The translations under genes and the position numbers were made by a program. Below, in pieces: positions 30,664 to 41,485 of a stretch of DNA of 64,000 nucleotides. Source of the stretch: Spiribacter sp. 2438. GTDB lineage: Bacteria > Pseudomonadota > Gammaproteobacteria > Nitrococcales > Nitrococcaceae. How positions within the stretch are numbered: position 1 is the stretch's first letter; every line of letters begins with the position of its first letter. The notes beneath the pieces were generated by a model. That model saw nothing but the letters and a program-made list of their open reading frames with translations, did no database searches and was not told the DNA's origin. The stretch spans positions 558,001 to 622,000 of the forward strand of contig NZ_CP046046.1 in assembly GCF_009676705.1 (NCBI RefSeq). The letters run 5' to 3'.

Positions 30664-31911
30664 TCAGGCACTGCCCCCAAACTCAAGCCAGGGCTGCAGC
30701 TGGCCGGTCTCCGCAGAGGTGGTCAGCCGCTCCGGGCGCTCCAGATGCCAGGTGGCTCCCAGCTCGGCCGCTTGAGCTTCCCAGTGCTGGAGCAGGGCCC
30801 TAATTCCGTTTTCCCGAATCGGATAGTCGTGCTCAAGCAGCAGGAGTGATCCATCGGCCGACTGGATCATGACGGTGTAGGCGACGGGGCCTAACGAGGG
30901 AAGGCTCTGCTCGGTCCCGCTGATCACGGCGACATTGTGCGTCGCCCGTGCGGCTTCCAGTGACCCGACCACCGGCTCCCGGTACCAGCCCTGGTCATCC
31001 GGGAGTGCGTGGGCCTGGGCCACGGAGAGGGCCACCTCGGGGTCATCGGCCCCGATTCCGGACGCGGGCGCCGTTACCGAGACGTGAACGCCATGACGGG
31101 CTAAGCCGGCCATGGTCTGACGCTGGTTCTGAGTCCAGGTGGTGTAGTCCTCCTCGGCGGCCCGGGGGTCGTCGGGGCGTTCTTCAACCGACTGATCCCA
31201 GGTCTTCCAGGGTGTCCAGACCGATCCGCCAAAGGCAATAAATCGGTTGCCCGCTGAAAGCGCCTGGACTTCAACCGAATCCGGGCGGTACAGGGAGGCT
31301 TCAATAAGCTGCCACAATTCGCCGAACCCGGCGTGCTCCAACTGAACCTTCATGAGGGCCGAAAGATCGTGAAAGGTGGCATAACTCAAATTCACGGGTT
31401 CAACACCGAGCATTTGCCGGAGGGCCCGATCGGTGGCGAGACTGGCACGGCCTTTTTCCAGGAGTGTGCTTTCCAGAGTCTGTCGCAGCGGATCCAGCTG
31501 CGGCCCCGGGGCAATCAGAGCAAATGGTACGGCCAGCAGCGGGCCTGAACCGGGCTCCCTCGCCGGTGCGATGGCAGACTCGGGAAACCGTCCACCGGCG
31601 CTACCAATGGCCAATAGTTGAGGCTGAAAAGCGCCGCCCCGAAGACTGCCCCGATAAATATCCAGCATGGCCTCCACCATTGGCAGCCCGGGGCGGAGCA
31701 GCTCGGTCAGGTCATAAAGTGCAGCAGGCAGAATCAATCCGGCCGACTCCACCTCTTCGCCAACAATTCGGCGAAGATCATCAGCAATCGGCGCTGCAAG
31801 TAATTCGGCGCGATCCCGGTCCAGTGGTTCAGGCGGACGGCCCGTCATTACTGCCGAGGGTTCCAGTTCCACGGTCAGAACAGCGGGCGTTGCGGAGAGT
31901 GCCGCTTGCAT
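30664..31911 (-). CDS. Unrecognised 415-residue protein, cysteine-free, divergent from H-NS gene
   Basis: I do not recognise this family. The protein has no signal peptide, no membrane helix and no cysteine at all. It is acidic, with an alternating strand/helix look in the C-terminal half (for example VHVSVTAPASGIG and NVAVISGTEQ) and a Trp-rich middle (VWTPWKTWDQS, around 225). An ATG with a strong AAAGGAG eight bases upstream supports translation. Codon use looks like that of its neighbours but is slightly less GC-rich. It ends seven bases from pdxH (convergent) and shares a divergent promoter region with an H-NS-like gene. Function unknown; a cytoplasmic soluble protein is the only safe statement. 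Confidence 0.75.
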   Translation of the reverse strand: MQAALSATPAVLTVELEPSAVMTGRPPEPLDRDRAELLAAPIADDLRRIVGEEVESAGLILPAALYDLTELLRPGLPMVEAMLDIYRGSLRGGAFQPQLLAIGSAGGRFPESAIAPAREPGSGPLLAVPFALIAPGPQLDPLRQTLESTLLEKGRASLATDRALRQMLGVEPVNLSYATFHDLSALMKVQLEHAGFGELWQLIEASLYRPDSVEVQALSAGNRFIAFGGSVWTPWKTWDQSVEERPDDPRAAEEDYTTWTQNQRQTMAGLARHGVHVSVTAPASGIGADDPEVALSVAQAHALPDDQGWYREPVVGSLEAARATHNVAVISGTEQSLPSLGPVAYTVMIQSADGSLLLLEHDYPIRENGIRALLQHWEAQAAELGATWHLERPERLTTSAETGQLQPWLEFGGSA

Positions 31912-31938
31912 TAACCAAACTCCTTTAATTCGTCCCTC

Positions 31939-31970
31939 ATTGTAAACGTTTTTGCCTTTTCTGTTGTCAA
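31939..31970 (-). promoter_or_regulatory. Candidate promoter for the 415-residue gene
   Basis: On the minus strand a perfect -35 TTGACA (31965-31970) and a -10 TACAAT (31939-31944) are present, but 20 bp apart, which is longer than the usual 16-18. The -35 would be covered by a polymerase on the plus-strand promoter. Confidence 0.45.
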
Positions 31971-31980
31971 TGCATTATAT
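31952..31980 (+). promoter_or_regulatory. Candidate sigma-70 promoter for the H-NS gene
   Basis: TTGCCT, a 17-bp spacer and TTATAT. The predicted start site lies near 31987, giving a leader of about 47 nt before the ATG at 32034. Confidence 0.55.
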
Positions 31981-32033
31981 TCCCGCTCGGCGTTTGGGCC
32001 GACCAATGAATGCACAAGACTATCGAGGTAAAT

Positions 32034-32345
32034 ATGGATCTCTCCACTTACACGACCCAGCAGCTTAACGAGCTCAAGAAAGATATTGATAAAGAGATTA
32101 ATAGCCGGCGCAAGGAAGATGCGAAAAAGGCCCAGCAGGAAATCAAGCAGGTTGCCGAGCGCTACGGCTTTAATCTCACGGATCTGGTGGCAGGGCAGCC
32201 AGCCCGCACCCGGTCCAAGGGGAAAGTCCGTTTCCAGCATCCCGCAGACGCCAGCAAAACCTGGTCCGGGCGCGGGCGTAAACCCGGCTGGGTCAAGGAG
32301 TGGGAGGCCAGCGGCCGCTCGGTGGAGGAGCTTCGGGTCGACTGA
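32034..32345 (+). CDS. H-NS family nucleoid protein
   Basis: A 103-residue DNA-binding protein of the H-NS histone family. The N-terminal half (about 5-50) is a charged helix (LNELKKDIDKEINSRRKEDAKKAQ) for oligomerisation. The C-terminal domain (about 65-98) has the conserved FQHPADASKTWSGRGRKPGW pattern, whose GRGRKP loop inserts into the minor groove of AT-rich DNA. Such proteins silence foreign genes and organise the chromosome. GAGGTA lies six bases before the ATG. The gene stands alone, divergent from the unrecognised 415-residue gene. Confidence 0.9.
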   Translation: MDLSTYTTQQLNELKKDIDKEINSRRKEDAKKAQQEIKQVAERYGFNLTDLVAGQPARTRSKGKVRFQHPADASKTWSGRGRKPGWVKEWEASGRSVEELRVD

Positions 32346-32370
32346 ACCCGCCGGGTCGCCTCATGGTGAT

Positions 32371-32416
32371 GCGAGACGCCCTTGCCCGCACCTCGGCAGG
32401 CAGGGCGTCTCGCTTT
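32371..32416 (+). terminator. Terminator-like hairpin after the H-NS gene
   Basis: A perfect 12-bp stem (GCGAGACGCCCT / AGGGCGTCTCGC, arms 32371-32382 and 32402-32413) with a 19-base loop, followed by only three T. It lies between the convergent H-NS gene and pncB. It is strong as a structure but weak as a classical terminator. Confidence 0.6.
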
Positions 32417-32427
32417 AAGGCGGCGTT

Positions 32428-33774
32428 TCAGGAGGTGCGGTGTCGCTCTATGAGGCGTTTCTGCAGGGCCTGAAGATCGTCGGTCAAACGCACCGGATAC
32501 GCGCCCGGATCCTTTAGTCTCTGCAGGGGCTGGGGCAATGCCTGCAGGGTCAGATTGCACCGTTCCCGCGCCGCTTGCAGACTCGGGTCAAACGCGGGTT
32601 CAATCCGCTTGCCCTGTTCCATTACCGTCGCCAGTAGGGCCTCTCCGGCACCGCGCTCTTCGAACAGGCCGAGGGTGTCGCCGGCCAGGATTCCGCCGTC
32701 CCCGTACTCGCGGAAAATCTGTTTGCGGCCCGGCAGGTCCGTCTTGCCTTCCGAGTGCTTGCCTCGGGGCGAGCCACCGTACTGATGCAGCTTGTAGGCG
32801 GAGTCAAGGAAAGCCACGTCCGCCGAGGTGTCCACGCTGGAGCCCACCCCCACGCCGTCAATGGGCGCACCGGCGGCAATCAGCGCCTCGATTCGATACT
32901 CATCAAGGCCGCCGCTGACCAAAATGCGGGTGTCCTGCAGGCCACCGGCATCGAGAATCTCTCGGACCATGGTGGCGTTGGCCGCCAGGTCGCCGCTGTC
33001 GATGCGGACGGCCTTGACGGGAATTTTCCGGTCAGCCAGGCGGGCCCCCAAATCCACAACCCGCTGTGCGGCCTGTCGGACATCGTAGGTATCGATCAAC
33101 AGGATCGTGTTGTCCGGGTGATTGAGGGCGAAGCGTTCGAAAGCCTCGGCTTCGCAGTCGTGGGCGAGGACGAACGCATGGGCCATCGTGCCAGTGGCCG
33201 GGATACCATAGCGGGCGCTGGCCAGGCAGGTGGCTGTGGCCTGAAATCCGGCCAGATAACAGGCCCGGGCTGCCCAGGTGCCGGCTTCGCCGCCGTGGGC
33301 CCGGCGCATGCCGAAGTCGATTACGGGTGTCTGCCGCGCGGCCAATATGCAGCGCGCCGCCTTGCTGGCGATCAGGGTCTGGTAGTGAATGATGTTCATC
33401 AGGCGCGACTCGATGAACTGTGCCTCGGGAAGCGGTGCCACCACCTGCACCAGCGGCTCCTCGGCAAAAAAGGCGGTGCCTTCGGGTAAGGCGGTCACGG
33501 TACCGGTGAATCGGAAATCGGCCATCCGATCGACAAAATCCGCGGAGAAAAATCCGGACTCGCGCATCCAGTCGAGCTCGTCGGGCTTGAACTGGAGCTG
33601 CTCAAGCCATTCCAGTGCCTGCTCCAGACCCGCGGCGATGAAATAACCTCTTTGCGGCGAGTGACGCATGAAAAGCTCAAAGACCGCCTCGCCGGTCATG
33701 CCATGCTCGTAGTAGGTCTGCAGCATGGTCAGCTCGTACAGATCGGTGAGCAGAGGGGTGCGTTCCAGGTTCAT
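32428..33774 (-). CDS. pncB: Nicotinate phosphoribosyltransferase PncB
   Basis: PncB salvages nicotinic acid into NAD synthesis by making nicotinate mononucleotide. The 448-residue product opens TPLLTDLYELTMLQTYYEHG, typical of the PncB2-like bacterial group. It has the phosphoribosyl site residues in RRAHGGEAG, and VRIDSGDL and ILVSGGLDEYRIEAL motifs. It is last on the minus strand after the two ABC exporter genes, with a 27-bp gap, and may be co-transcribed with them. Confidence 0.94.
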   Translation of the reverse strand: MNLERTPLLTDLYELTMLQTYYEHGMTGEAVFELFMRHSPQRGYFIAAGLEQALEWLEQLQFKPDELDWMRESGFFSADFVDRMADFRFTGTVTALPEGTAFFAEEPLVQVVAPLPEAQFIESRLMNIIHYQTLIASKAARCILAARQTPVIDFGMRRAHGGEAGTWAARACYLAGFQATATCLASARYGIPATGTMAHAFVLAHDCEAEAFERFALNHPDNTILLIDTYDVRQAAQRVVDLGARLADRKIPVKAVRIDSGDLAANATMVREILDAGGLQDTRILVSGGLDEYRIEALIAAGAPIDGVGVGSSVDTSADVAFLDSAYKLHQYGGSPRGKHSEGKTDLPGRKQIFREYGDGGILAGDTLGLFEERGAGEALLATVMEQGKRIEPAFDPSLQAARERCNLTLQALPQPLQRLKDPGAYPVRLTDDLQALQKRLIERHRTS

Positions 33775-33801
33775 GGTGTGCTGTCCTTGGTGCCCATACG
33801 G

Positions 33802-34593
33802 CTAACTGCGCAGACCGGTGCCTTGACGCAGCAGCCACATGCTGAGGCCACTGCCGGCGGCAATGAAAGCGAAAATAATGGCATAGGCGATGCCCAGCGG
33901 TATGTCCGAGCTCCCCAGGATGCCGTATCTAAACGCGTTGACCATGTAGAGAATCGGATTGGCCAGGGAAACCGTCTGCCAGAACTCCGGCAGCATGGAC
34001 ACCGAGTAGAACACGCCACCCAGATAAGTGAGCGGCGTGAGGATGAAGGTGGGCACGATGGCGATGTCGTCGAATTTCTTGGCGAACACCCCATTCAAGA
34101 AGCCACCAATGGAGAACAGCACCGCGGTGAGGAACACCACCGAGATGGTGACCGGGATGTTGTGCACCCGCAGATCAGCAAAGAAGCTGGCAATGATCGT
34201 TACAATCAGCCCGGTGAACAGTCCGCGACCGACTCCGCCCGCCACGTAACCGGCCAGAATCACGTAATTGGGGGTTGGAGAAACCAGCAGCTCCTCGATG
34301 TGGCGCTGGAATTTCGCCCCGAAAAACGACGAAACCACATTGGTGTACGAGTTGGTGATCACCGACATCATGATGATCCCCGGCGCGATGAACTCCATGA
34401 AGCTGTAGCCGTCCATGGGCCCGATACGGGAACCGATCAGGCTGCCAAAGATGATGAAATAGAGCGTCATGGTTATGGCCGGAGGGACCAGTGTCTGGAC
34501 CCAGATGCGCAGATAGCGGTGAGTCTCTTTCCACGCCAGGGTGCGCAGGGCCGTCAATGTCTGTCGGGGGTATGCGGGATAGAGGGCTGCCAT
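33802..34593 (-). CDS. yadH: ABC-2 type exporter permease (YadH-like)
   Basis: A 263-residue inner-membrane permease of the ABC-2 class with about six helices, including MTLYFIIFGSLIGSRIG and the family motif around LTPLTYLGGVFYS. It starts two bases after its ATPase partner. The substrate is unknown; the E. coli homologue YadGH is poorly defined. Confidence 0.92.
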   Translation of the reverse strand: MAALYPAYPRQTLTALRTLAWKETHRYLRIWVQTLVPPAITMTLYFIIFGSLIGSRIGPMDGYSFMEFIAPGIIMMSVITNSYTNVVSSFFGAKFQRHIEELLVSPTPNYVILAGYVAGGVGRGLFTGLIVTIIASFFADLRVHNIPVTISVVFLTAVLFSIGGFLNGVFAKKFDDIAIVPTFILTPLTYLGGVFYSVSMLPEFWQTVSLANPILYMVNAFRYGILGSSDIPLGIAYAIIFAFIAAGSGLSMWLLRQGTGLRS

Positions 34594-34595
34594 GG

Positions 34596-35534
34596 TCAGT
34601 CCGTTCCTGCGGCCGCGGTGGCCGGTTCCTTGCCGAGCATTCGCACGAAGAGCTCTTCCAGCCGGTTGGACTTGTTTTTCATGCTGGTGACGTTGACTCC
34701 GCTGCCATGGAGGCGTTCAAAAAGATCGGTTAGTGTTTGCTCGCCACGGATTTCCACTTCCACGGTGCGTTCGTCCACCGGAACCACGTGGAATTCCGGG
34801 AGCTCCGGCAGGCGGTTGATTGGCGCATCAATATCCAGCAGGAAGCTCTGGCTTTTCAGCTTCGACAGCAGCGAGCGCACGTCGGTGTTTTCGACAATTT
34901 CCCCACCATCGATAATGCCAATATTGCGGCACAGGGACTCGGCTTCCTCGAGGTAGTGGGTGGTGAGGATGATGGTGGTGCCTCGCTCGTTAATGTCGCG
35001 CAGGAACGTCCACATGGAACGGCGCAACTCGATGTCCACCCCCGCCGTGGGTTCGTCCAGAATGAGCAGGCGCGGTTCATGAATCAGCGCCCTGGCGATC
35101 ATCAACCGCCGTTTCATGCCTCCGGACAGGGTGCGGGACGTCGCATCCCGCTTACCCCACAAATCCAATTCCCGTAGATAGCGCTCGGCCCGTTCCCGGG
35201 CGGTCGTTCGATCAATTCCGTAATAGCCCGCCTGGTTGAGCACGATGTCTCCGACGGTTTCGAACTGGTTGAAATTGAACTCCTGAGGGACCAGACCGAG
35301 GTTGGATTTGGCTTCCCAGGAGTCCCGGAACAGGTCATGGCCGAAGACTTCCACCTCACCGGAGGTAGGCGTCACCAGTGAGGCAACAATCCCGATGATG
35401 GTGGTCTTGCCGGCCCCGTTGGGTCCGAGCAGGCCAAAAAAGTCTCCGGGGGCAACGTCCAGGTCCACATTACGAAGAGCGGTGACTCCGCCGGAGTACG
35501 TTTTGTTCAACTGGCGCAGAGAAAGCGCGTTCAT
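34596..35534 (-). CDS. yadG: ABC exporter ATPase (YadG-like)
   Basis: A 312-residue ATPase with Walker [10 protein letters not shown], signature [15 protein letters not shown] and Walker [15 protein letters not shown]-terminal extension of about 85 residues (from about 225) is typical of ABC-2 exporter ATPases. It forms a transporter with the YadH-like permease directly after it and is divergent from carA. Confidence 0.93.
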   Translation of the reverse strand: MNALSLRQLNKTYSGGVTALRNVDLDVAPGDFFGLLGPNGAGKTTIIGIVASLVTPTSGEVEVFGHDLFRDSWEAKSNLGLVPQEFNFNQFETVGDIVLNQAGYYGIDRTTARERAERYLRELDLWGKRDATSRTLSGGMKRRLMIARALIHEPRLLILDEPTAGVDIELRRSMWTFLRDINERGTTIILTTHYLEEAESLCRNIGIIDGGEIVENTDVRSLLSKLKSQSFLLDIDAPINRLPELPEFHVVPVDERTVEVEIRGEQTLTDLFERLHGSGVNVTSMKNKSNRLEELFVRMLGKEPATAAAGTD

Positions 35535-35646
35535 GGATATTCAAACCGGTTGGGTAGATCACCGGGCGGCAATCAAAGACGGCAAAGGTAGCCGCTGGCA
35601 CCGCTTCGGTGCAACCGCTGCCCCCGCGCAGAGGCAGCGATCCCAA

Positions 35647-35675
35647 TGGACACCCTATCCCCGCCGGCGTACAAT
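35647..35675 (+). promoter_or_regulatory. Candidate sigma-70 promoter for carAB
   Basis: TGGACA (35647-35652), a 17-bp spacer and TACAAT (35670-35675). The hexamers are 5 of 6 each. The predicted start is near 35682, giving a leader of about 67 nt. Confidence 0.7.
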
Positions 35676-35695
35676 TTCGCGGGTTATATCGATGA

Positions 35696-35726
35696 CGGGA
35701 GGGCTCCGCGGAACCCTCCCGTTTTT
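35696..35726 (+). terminator. Terminator-like hairpin in the carA leader (possible attenuator)
   Basis: An 8-bp GC stem (CGGGAGGG / CCCTCCCG) with a 10-base loop is followed directly by five T. It lies between the candidate promoter and the carA start, so it would stop transcription before the gene unless bypassed. No leader peptide with arginine or pyrimidine-linked codons is evident in the roughly 14 nt before it. Confidence 0.65.
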
Positions 35727-35748
35727 GCGAGCAGGCGGGGTAGTTGGC

Positions 35749-36912
35749 GTGAGCGACAACGCGATTCTGGCATTAGAGGATGGTTCGGTTTTTCATGGCA
35801 GAGCCCTGGGAGCTCGCGGCAGGACTTGTGGAGAAGTGTGTTTCAACACGGCCATGACCGGCTATCAGGAAATCTGCACAGACCCCTCCTATTATGGCCA
35901 GCTGGTAACGCTGACCTACCCGCATATTGGCAACACCGGCACCAATCCGCTGGACGAAGAGGCCGATGGCACCCAGCTCGCCGGGCTGGTGATCCGCGAC
36001 CAGCCCGTGCGGCTGAGTAACTGGCGCTCCACCGAGGGTTTGCCCGACTATCTCTCACGTAACGGGGTGGTGGGGATTTGCGAAATTGACACTCGCCGGC
36101 TGACGCGACTCCTGCGGGACAAGGGCGCGCAGAAGGGCTGCATCGTCTCCGGTGCCGAGGCCGCGGGGGAGACTGCTGCACAGAACGCGGTGGCTGCCGC
36201 CCAGGCGCATCCCGAGCTCACCGGTCGCGATCTGGTTCAGGCAGTGAGTACCACCGAGACCTACGAGTGGCGGCGGGGGACCTGGTCGCTGGACCATGAC
36301 GAAACCGAGGCCCCCGAGCGCCTGGCCGGTGAGCTGCCCTGGCACGTGGTCGCTTATGACTTCGGGATCAAGAGAAACATCCTGCGGATGCTGGTGGATC
36401 ACGGCTGCCGCGTCACGGTGGTGCCGGCGAAAACTCCCGCCGATGAAGTGCTGGCCATGCAGCCCAACGGGGTCTTTTTGTCCAATGGCCCCGGTGACCC
36501 GGAGCCGCTGGAGTACGCCATTTCGGCGACAAGGACATTCATCGAGGCGGGGTTGCCCGTATTTGGTATCTGTCTGGGCCATCAGCTCCTGGGGCTGGCG
36601 GCGGGTGGGCGCAGCCTGAAGATGAAGTTCGGCCACCATGGCGCCAACCATCCGGTGGTCGACGGCGCCACCCAGCGGGTGATGATCTCCAGTCAGAACC
36701 ATGGCTTTGCCATCGACGCAGACAGCCTGCCGGACAATGTCCGGGTCATTAACCGCTCGCTATTCGACGACAGCCTGCAGGGCATTGAGCTTACCGACCG
36801 CCCGGCATTCAGCTTCCAGGGACATCCCGAAGCCAGTCCGGGGCCTCACGACGTTTCGCCCCTGTTTGCCCATTTCATTGATCTGATGGCCGCCCGCCCG
36901 GCGCCTCTCTGA
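35749..36912 (+). CDS. carA: Carbamoyl-phosphate synthase small subunit CarA
   Basis: The glutaminase subunit that feeds ammonia to CarB for arginine and pyrimidine synthesis. The 387-residue product has the N-terminal CarA domain ([13 protein letters not shown]) and a class I glutamine amidotransferase domain with catalytic Cys in [12 protein letters not shown] and the His/Glu pair in [10 protein letters not shown]. The GTG at 35749 gives the conserved N-terminus. dapB, often upstream of carA in this class, is not present. Confidence 0.96.
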   Translation: MSDNAILALEDGSVFHGRALGARGRTCGEVCFNTAMTGYQEICTDPSYYGQLVTLTYPHIGNTGTNPLDEEADGTQLAGLVIRDQPVRLSNWRSTEGLPDYLSRNGVVGICEIDTRRLTRLLRDKGAQKGCIVSGAEAAGETAAQNAVAAAQAHPELTGRDLVQAVSTTETYEWRRGTWSLDHDETEAPERLAGELPWHVVAYDFGIKRNILRMLVDHGCRVTVVPAKTPADEVLAMQPNGVFLSNGPGDPEPLEYAISATRTFIEAGLPVFGICLGHQLLGLAAGGRSLKMKFGHHGANHPVVDGATQRVMISSQNHGFAIDADSLPDNVRVINRSLFDDSLQGIELTDRPAFSFQGHPEASPGPHDVSPLFAHFIDLMAARPAPL

Positions 36913-36934
36913 CTTATCGGTTGACTGAATCACC

Positions 36935-40152
<3,218 letters not shown>

Positions 40153-40156
<4 letters not shown>

Positions 40157-40629
40157 GCAAGACACCACTGACCGTGCGCGGTGCCGAGCAGCTCCGCGCC
40201 GAGCTCAACCGGTTGAAATCCGAAGATCGCCCGGGGGTCATTCGAGCCATCGCTGAAGCCCGGGAGCACGGCGATCTCAAGGAGAATGCCGAGTATCATG
40301 CGGCCCGGGAGCAGCAGGGCTTCATCGAGGGGCGCATCGCTGACATCGAGGCCAAGCTCGCCAATGCCCAGATCATCGACGTGACCCGGCTGCCGGCCAC
40401 CGGCAAAGTGGTGTTCGGCGTCACGGTGGTGCTCGAAGCCGAGGAAGACGGCGAGGAAAAGACCTATCAGATCGTTGGCGAAGACGAGGCGGACATCAAA
40501 GCCGGCCTCATTTCGGTGCAGTCCCCCATGGCCCGGGCGCTGATCGGCAAGGAAGAGGGCGATGCGGTGGACGTGCAGGCGCCAGGAGGTCAGCGTGCCT
40601 ACGAAATCGTCGAAGTCCGCTACGAGTAG
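40153..40629 (+). CDS. greA: Transcript cleavage factor GreA
   Basis: GreA rescues backtracked RNA polymerase by stimulating RNA cleavage. The 158-residue product has the N-terminal coiled coil with the catalytic acidic tip ([20 protein letters not shown]) and the C-terminal FKBP-like domain ([13 protein letters not shown]). Its ATG overlaps the carB stop. Confidence 0.96.
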
Positions 40630-40828
40630 TCCGCTGGACAGCGTCAAACTGGAATTGGCGGTGGTGCTCGGCCTGGCCGTGGGGCTGCTGGTGGTCATGT
40701 TCCGGGTGGATCTGGGTCACTGGACGGAGATCGGGCTGCTGGTTCTGGCCGGATTCGCCTTCGGCGGGTGGCTGGCCTGGCGTACCCGCCGGGCGGTGGA
40801 TCAGCATCAGGCCGGCGGTGATCACTGA
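40595..40828 (+). CDS. Small two-helix membrane protein of unknown function
   Basis: This 77-residue protein is supported by a GTG start at 40595 with GGAGG six bases upstream, inside the end of greA, and by a stop that overlaps the rlmE ATG. It has two hydrophobic helices ([18 protein letters not shown] and [17 protein letters not shown]), short polar ends and the basic RTRRAV after helix 2. The space is where yhbY lies in many relatives. I do not recognise a family; expression is likely because it is squeezed between two coupled genes. Confidence 0.65.
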   Translation: MPTKSSKSATSSPLDSVKLELAVVLGLAVGLLVVMFRVDLGHWTEIGLLVLAGFAFGGWLAWRTRRAVDQHQAGGDH

Positions 40829-41448
40829 TGCCTCGGAGCCGAGACAGTCGGCGCTGGCTCAAAGAGCATTTCAACGACCCCTTCGTGAAAGAAGCGCAGA
40901 AGCGCGGCCTGCGCTCCCGGGCGGTATTCAAGCTCGAAGAAATGGATGCCCGGGATCAACTGCTCCGCCCGGGCCAGTGTGTGGTGGATCTGGGGGCGGC
41001 CCCGGGAGGTTGGAGCGAATACGCCGCTCGGGTGGTGGGCGCCCGGGGGCGAGTGATCGCCATTGATCTGCTGGCGATGCCGCCCATTCAGGGTGTGGAT
41101 TTCGTGCAGGCGGATTTCGGCACCGACGAGGGCCTGGCCCGGGTGGACGAGCTGCTGGGAGATCGTGCCCCGGACCTTGTTTTATCCGATATGGCCCCCA
41201 ACATCTCTGGACAGAAGGCCGTCGATCAGCCGCGGTCCATGCACCTGGCCGAACTGGCGCTGGACTTCTGCGAGAACAGGCTGAACCCCGGCGGTAGCCT
41301 GGTAGTCAAAGTGTTTCAGGGCGAAGGTTTCGACGACCTCGTCAAATCAATGCGCGCCCGATTCGAGCGCGTCCAGAGCCGCAAGCCCCGGGCCTCCCGG
41401 GATAGAAGTCGCGAAGTTTATCTACTGGCCCGCGGGTTCCGCGCGTAG
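40828..41448 (+). CDS. rlmE: 23S rRNA 2'-O-uridine methyltransferase RlmE (FtsJ)
   Basis: RlmE methylates U2552 of 23S rRNA late in 50S assembly. The 206-residue product has the SAM motif [15 protein letters not shown] and the catalytic K-D-K set (Lys in FKLEEM, Asp in SDMAPN, Lys in VVKVFQG). It is upstream of ftsH, as in E. coli. Confidence 0.96.
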   Translation: MPRSRDSRRWLKEHFNDPFVKEAQKRGLRSRAVFKLEEMDARDQLLRPGQCVVDLGAAPGGWSEYAARVVGARGRVIAIDLLAMPPIQGVDFVQADFGTDEGLARVDELLGDRAPDLVLSDMAPNISGQKAVDQPRSMHLAELALDFCENRLNPGGSLVVKVFQGEGFDDLVKSMRARFERVQSRKPRASRDRSREVYLLARGFRA

Positions 41449-41485
41449 TAGGATGGCAGTCAAACTCTATTAGAGGTGAGCCGTC

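Larger units (their letters stand above)
31912..32033. promoter_or_regulatory. AT-rich divergent control region between the 415-residue gene and the H-NS gene
   Basis: The 122 bp between the two start codons are far more AT-rich than the rest of the window, especially 31919-31983. They hold an AAACGTTT palindrome (31944-31951) and promoter elements on both strands that overlap each other. H-NS family proteins bind AT-rich DNA, so self-regulation is a reasonable guess. Confidence 0.7.

Noticed and set aside
33652-34956. 434-codon plus-strand frame opposite pncB and the ABC permease
   Set aside because: It spans two well-supported minus-strand genes and has no family resemblance; it is a codon-bias artefact.
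35535-35646. Small GC hairpin (GCACCG...CGGTGC) and other repeats in the yadG-carA gap
   Set aside because: Too short and without a T tract or clear link to a gene; I could not support a function for the rest of this 112-bp stretch.
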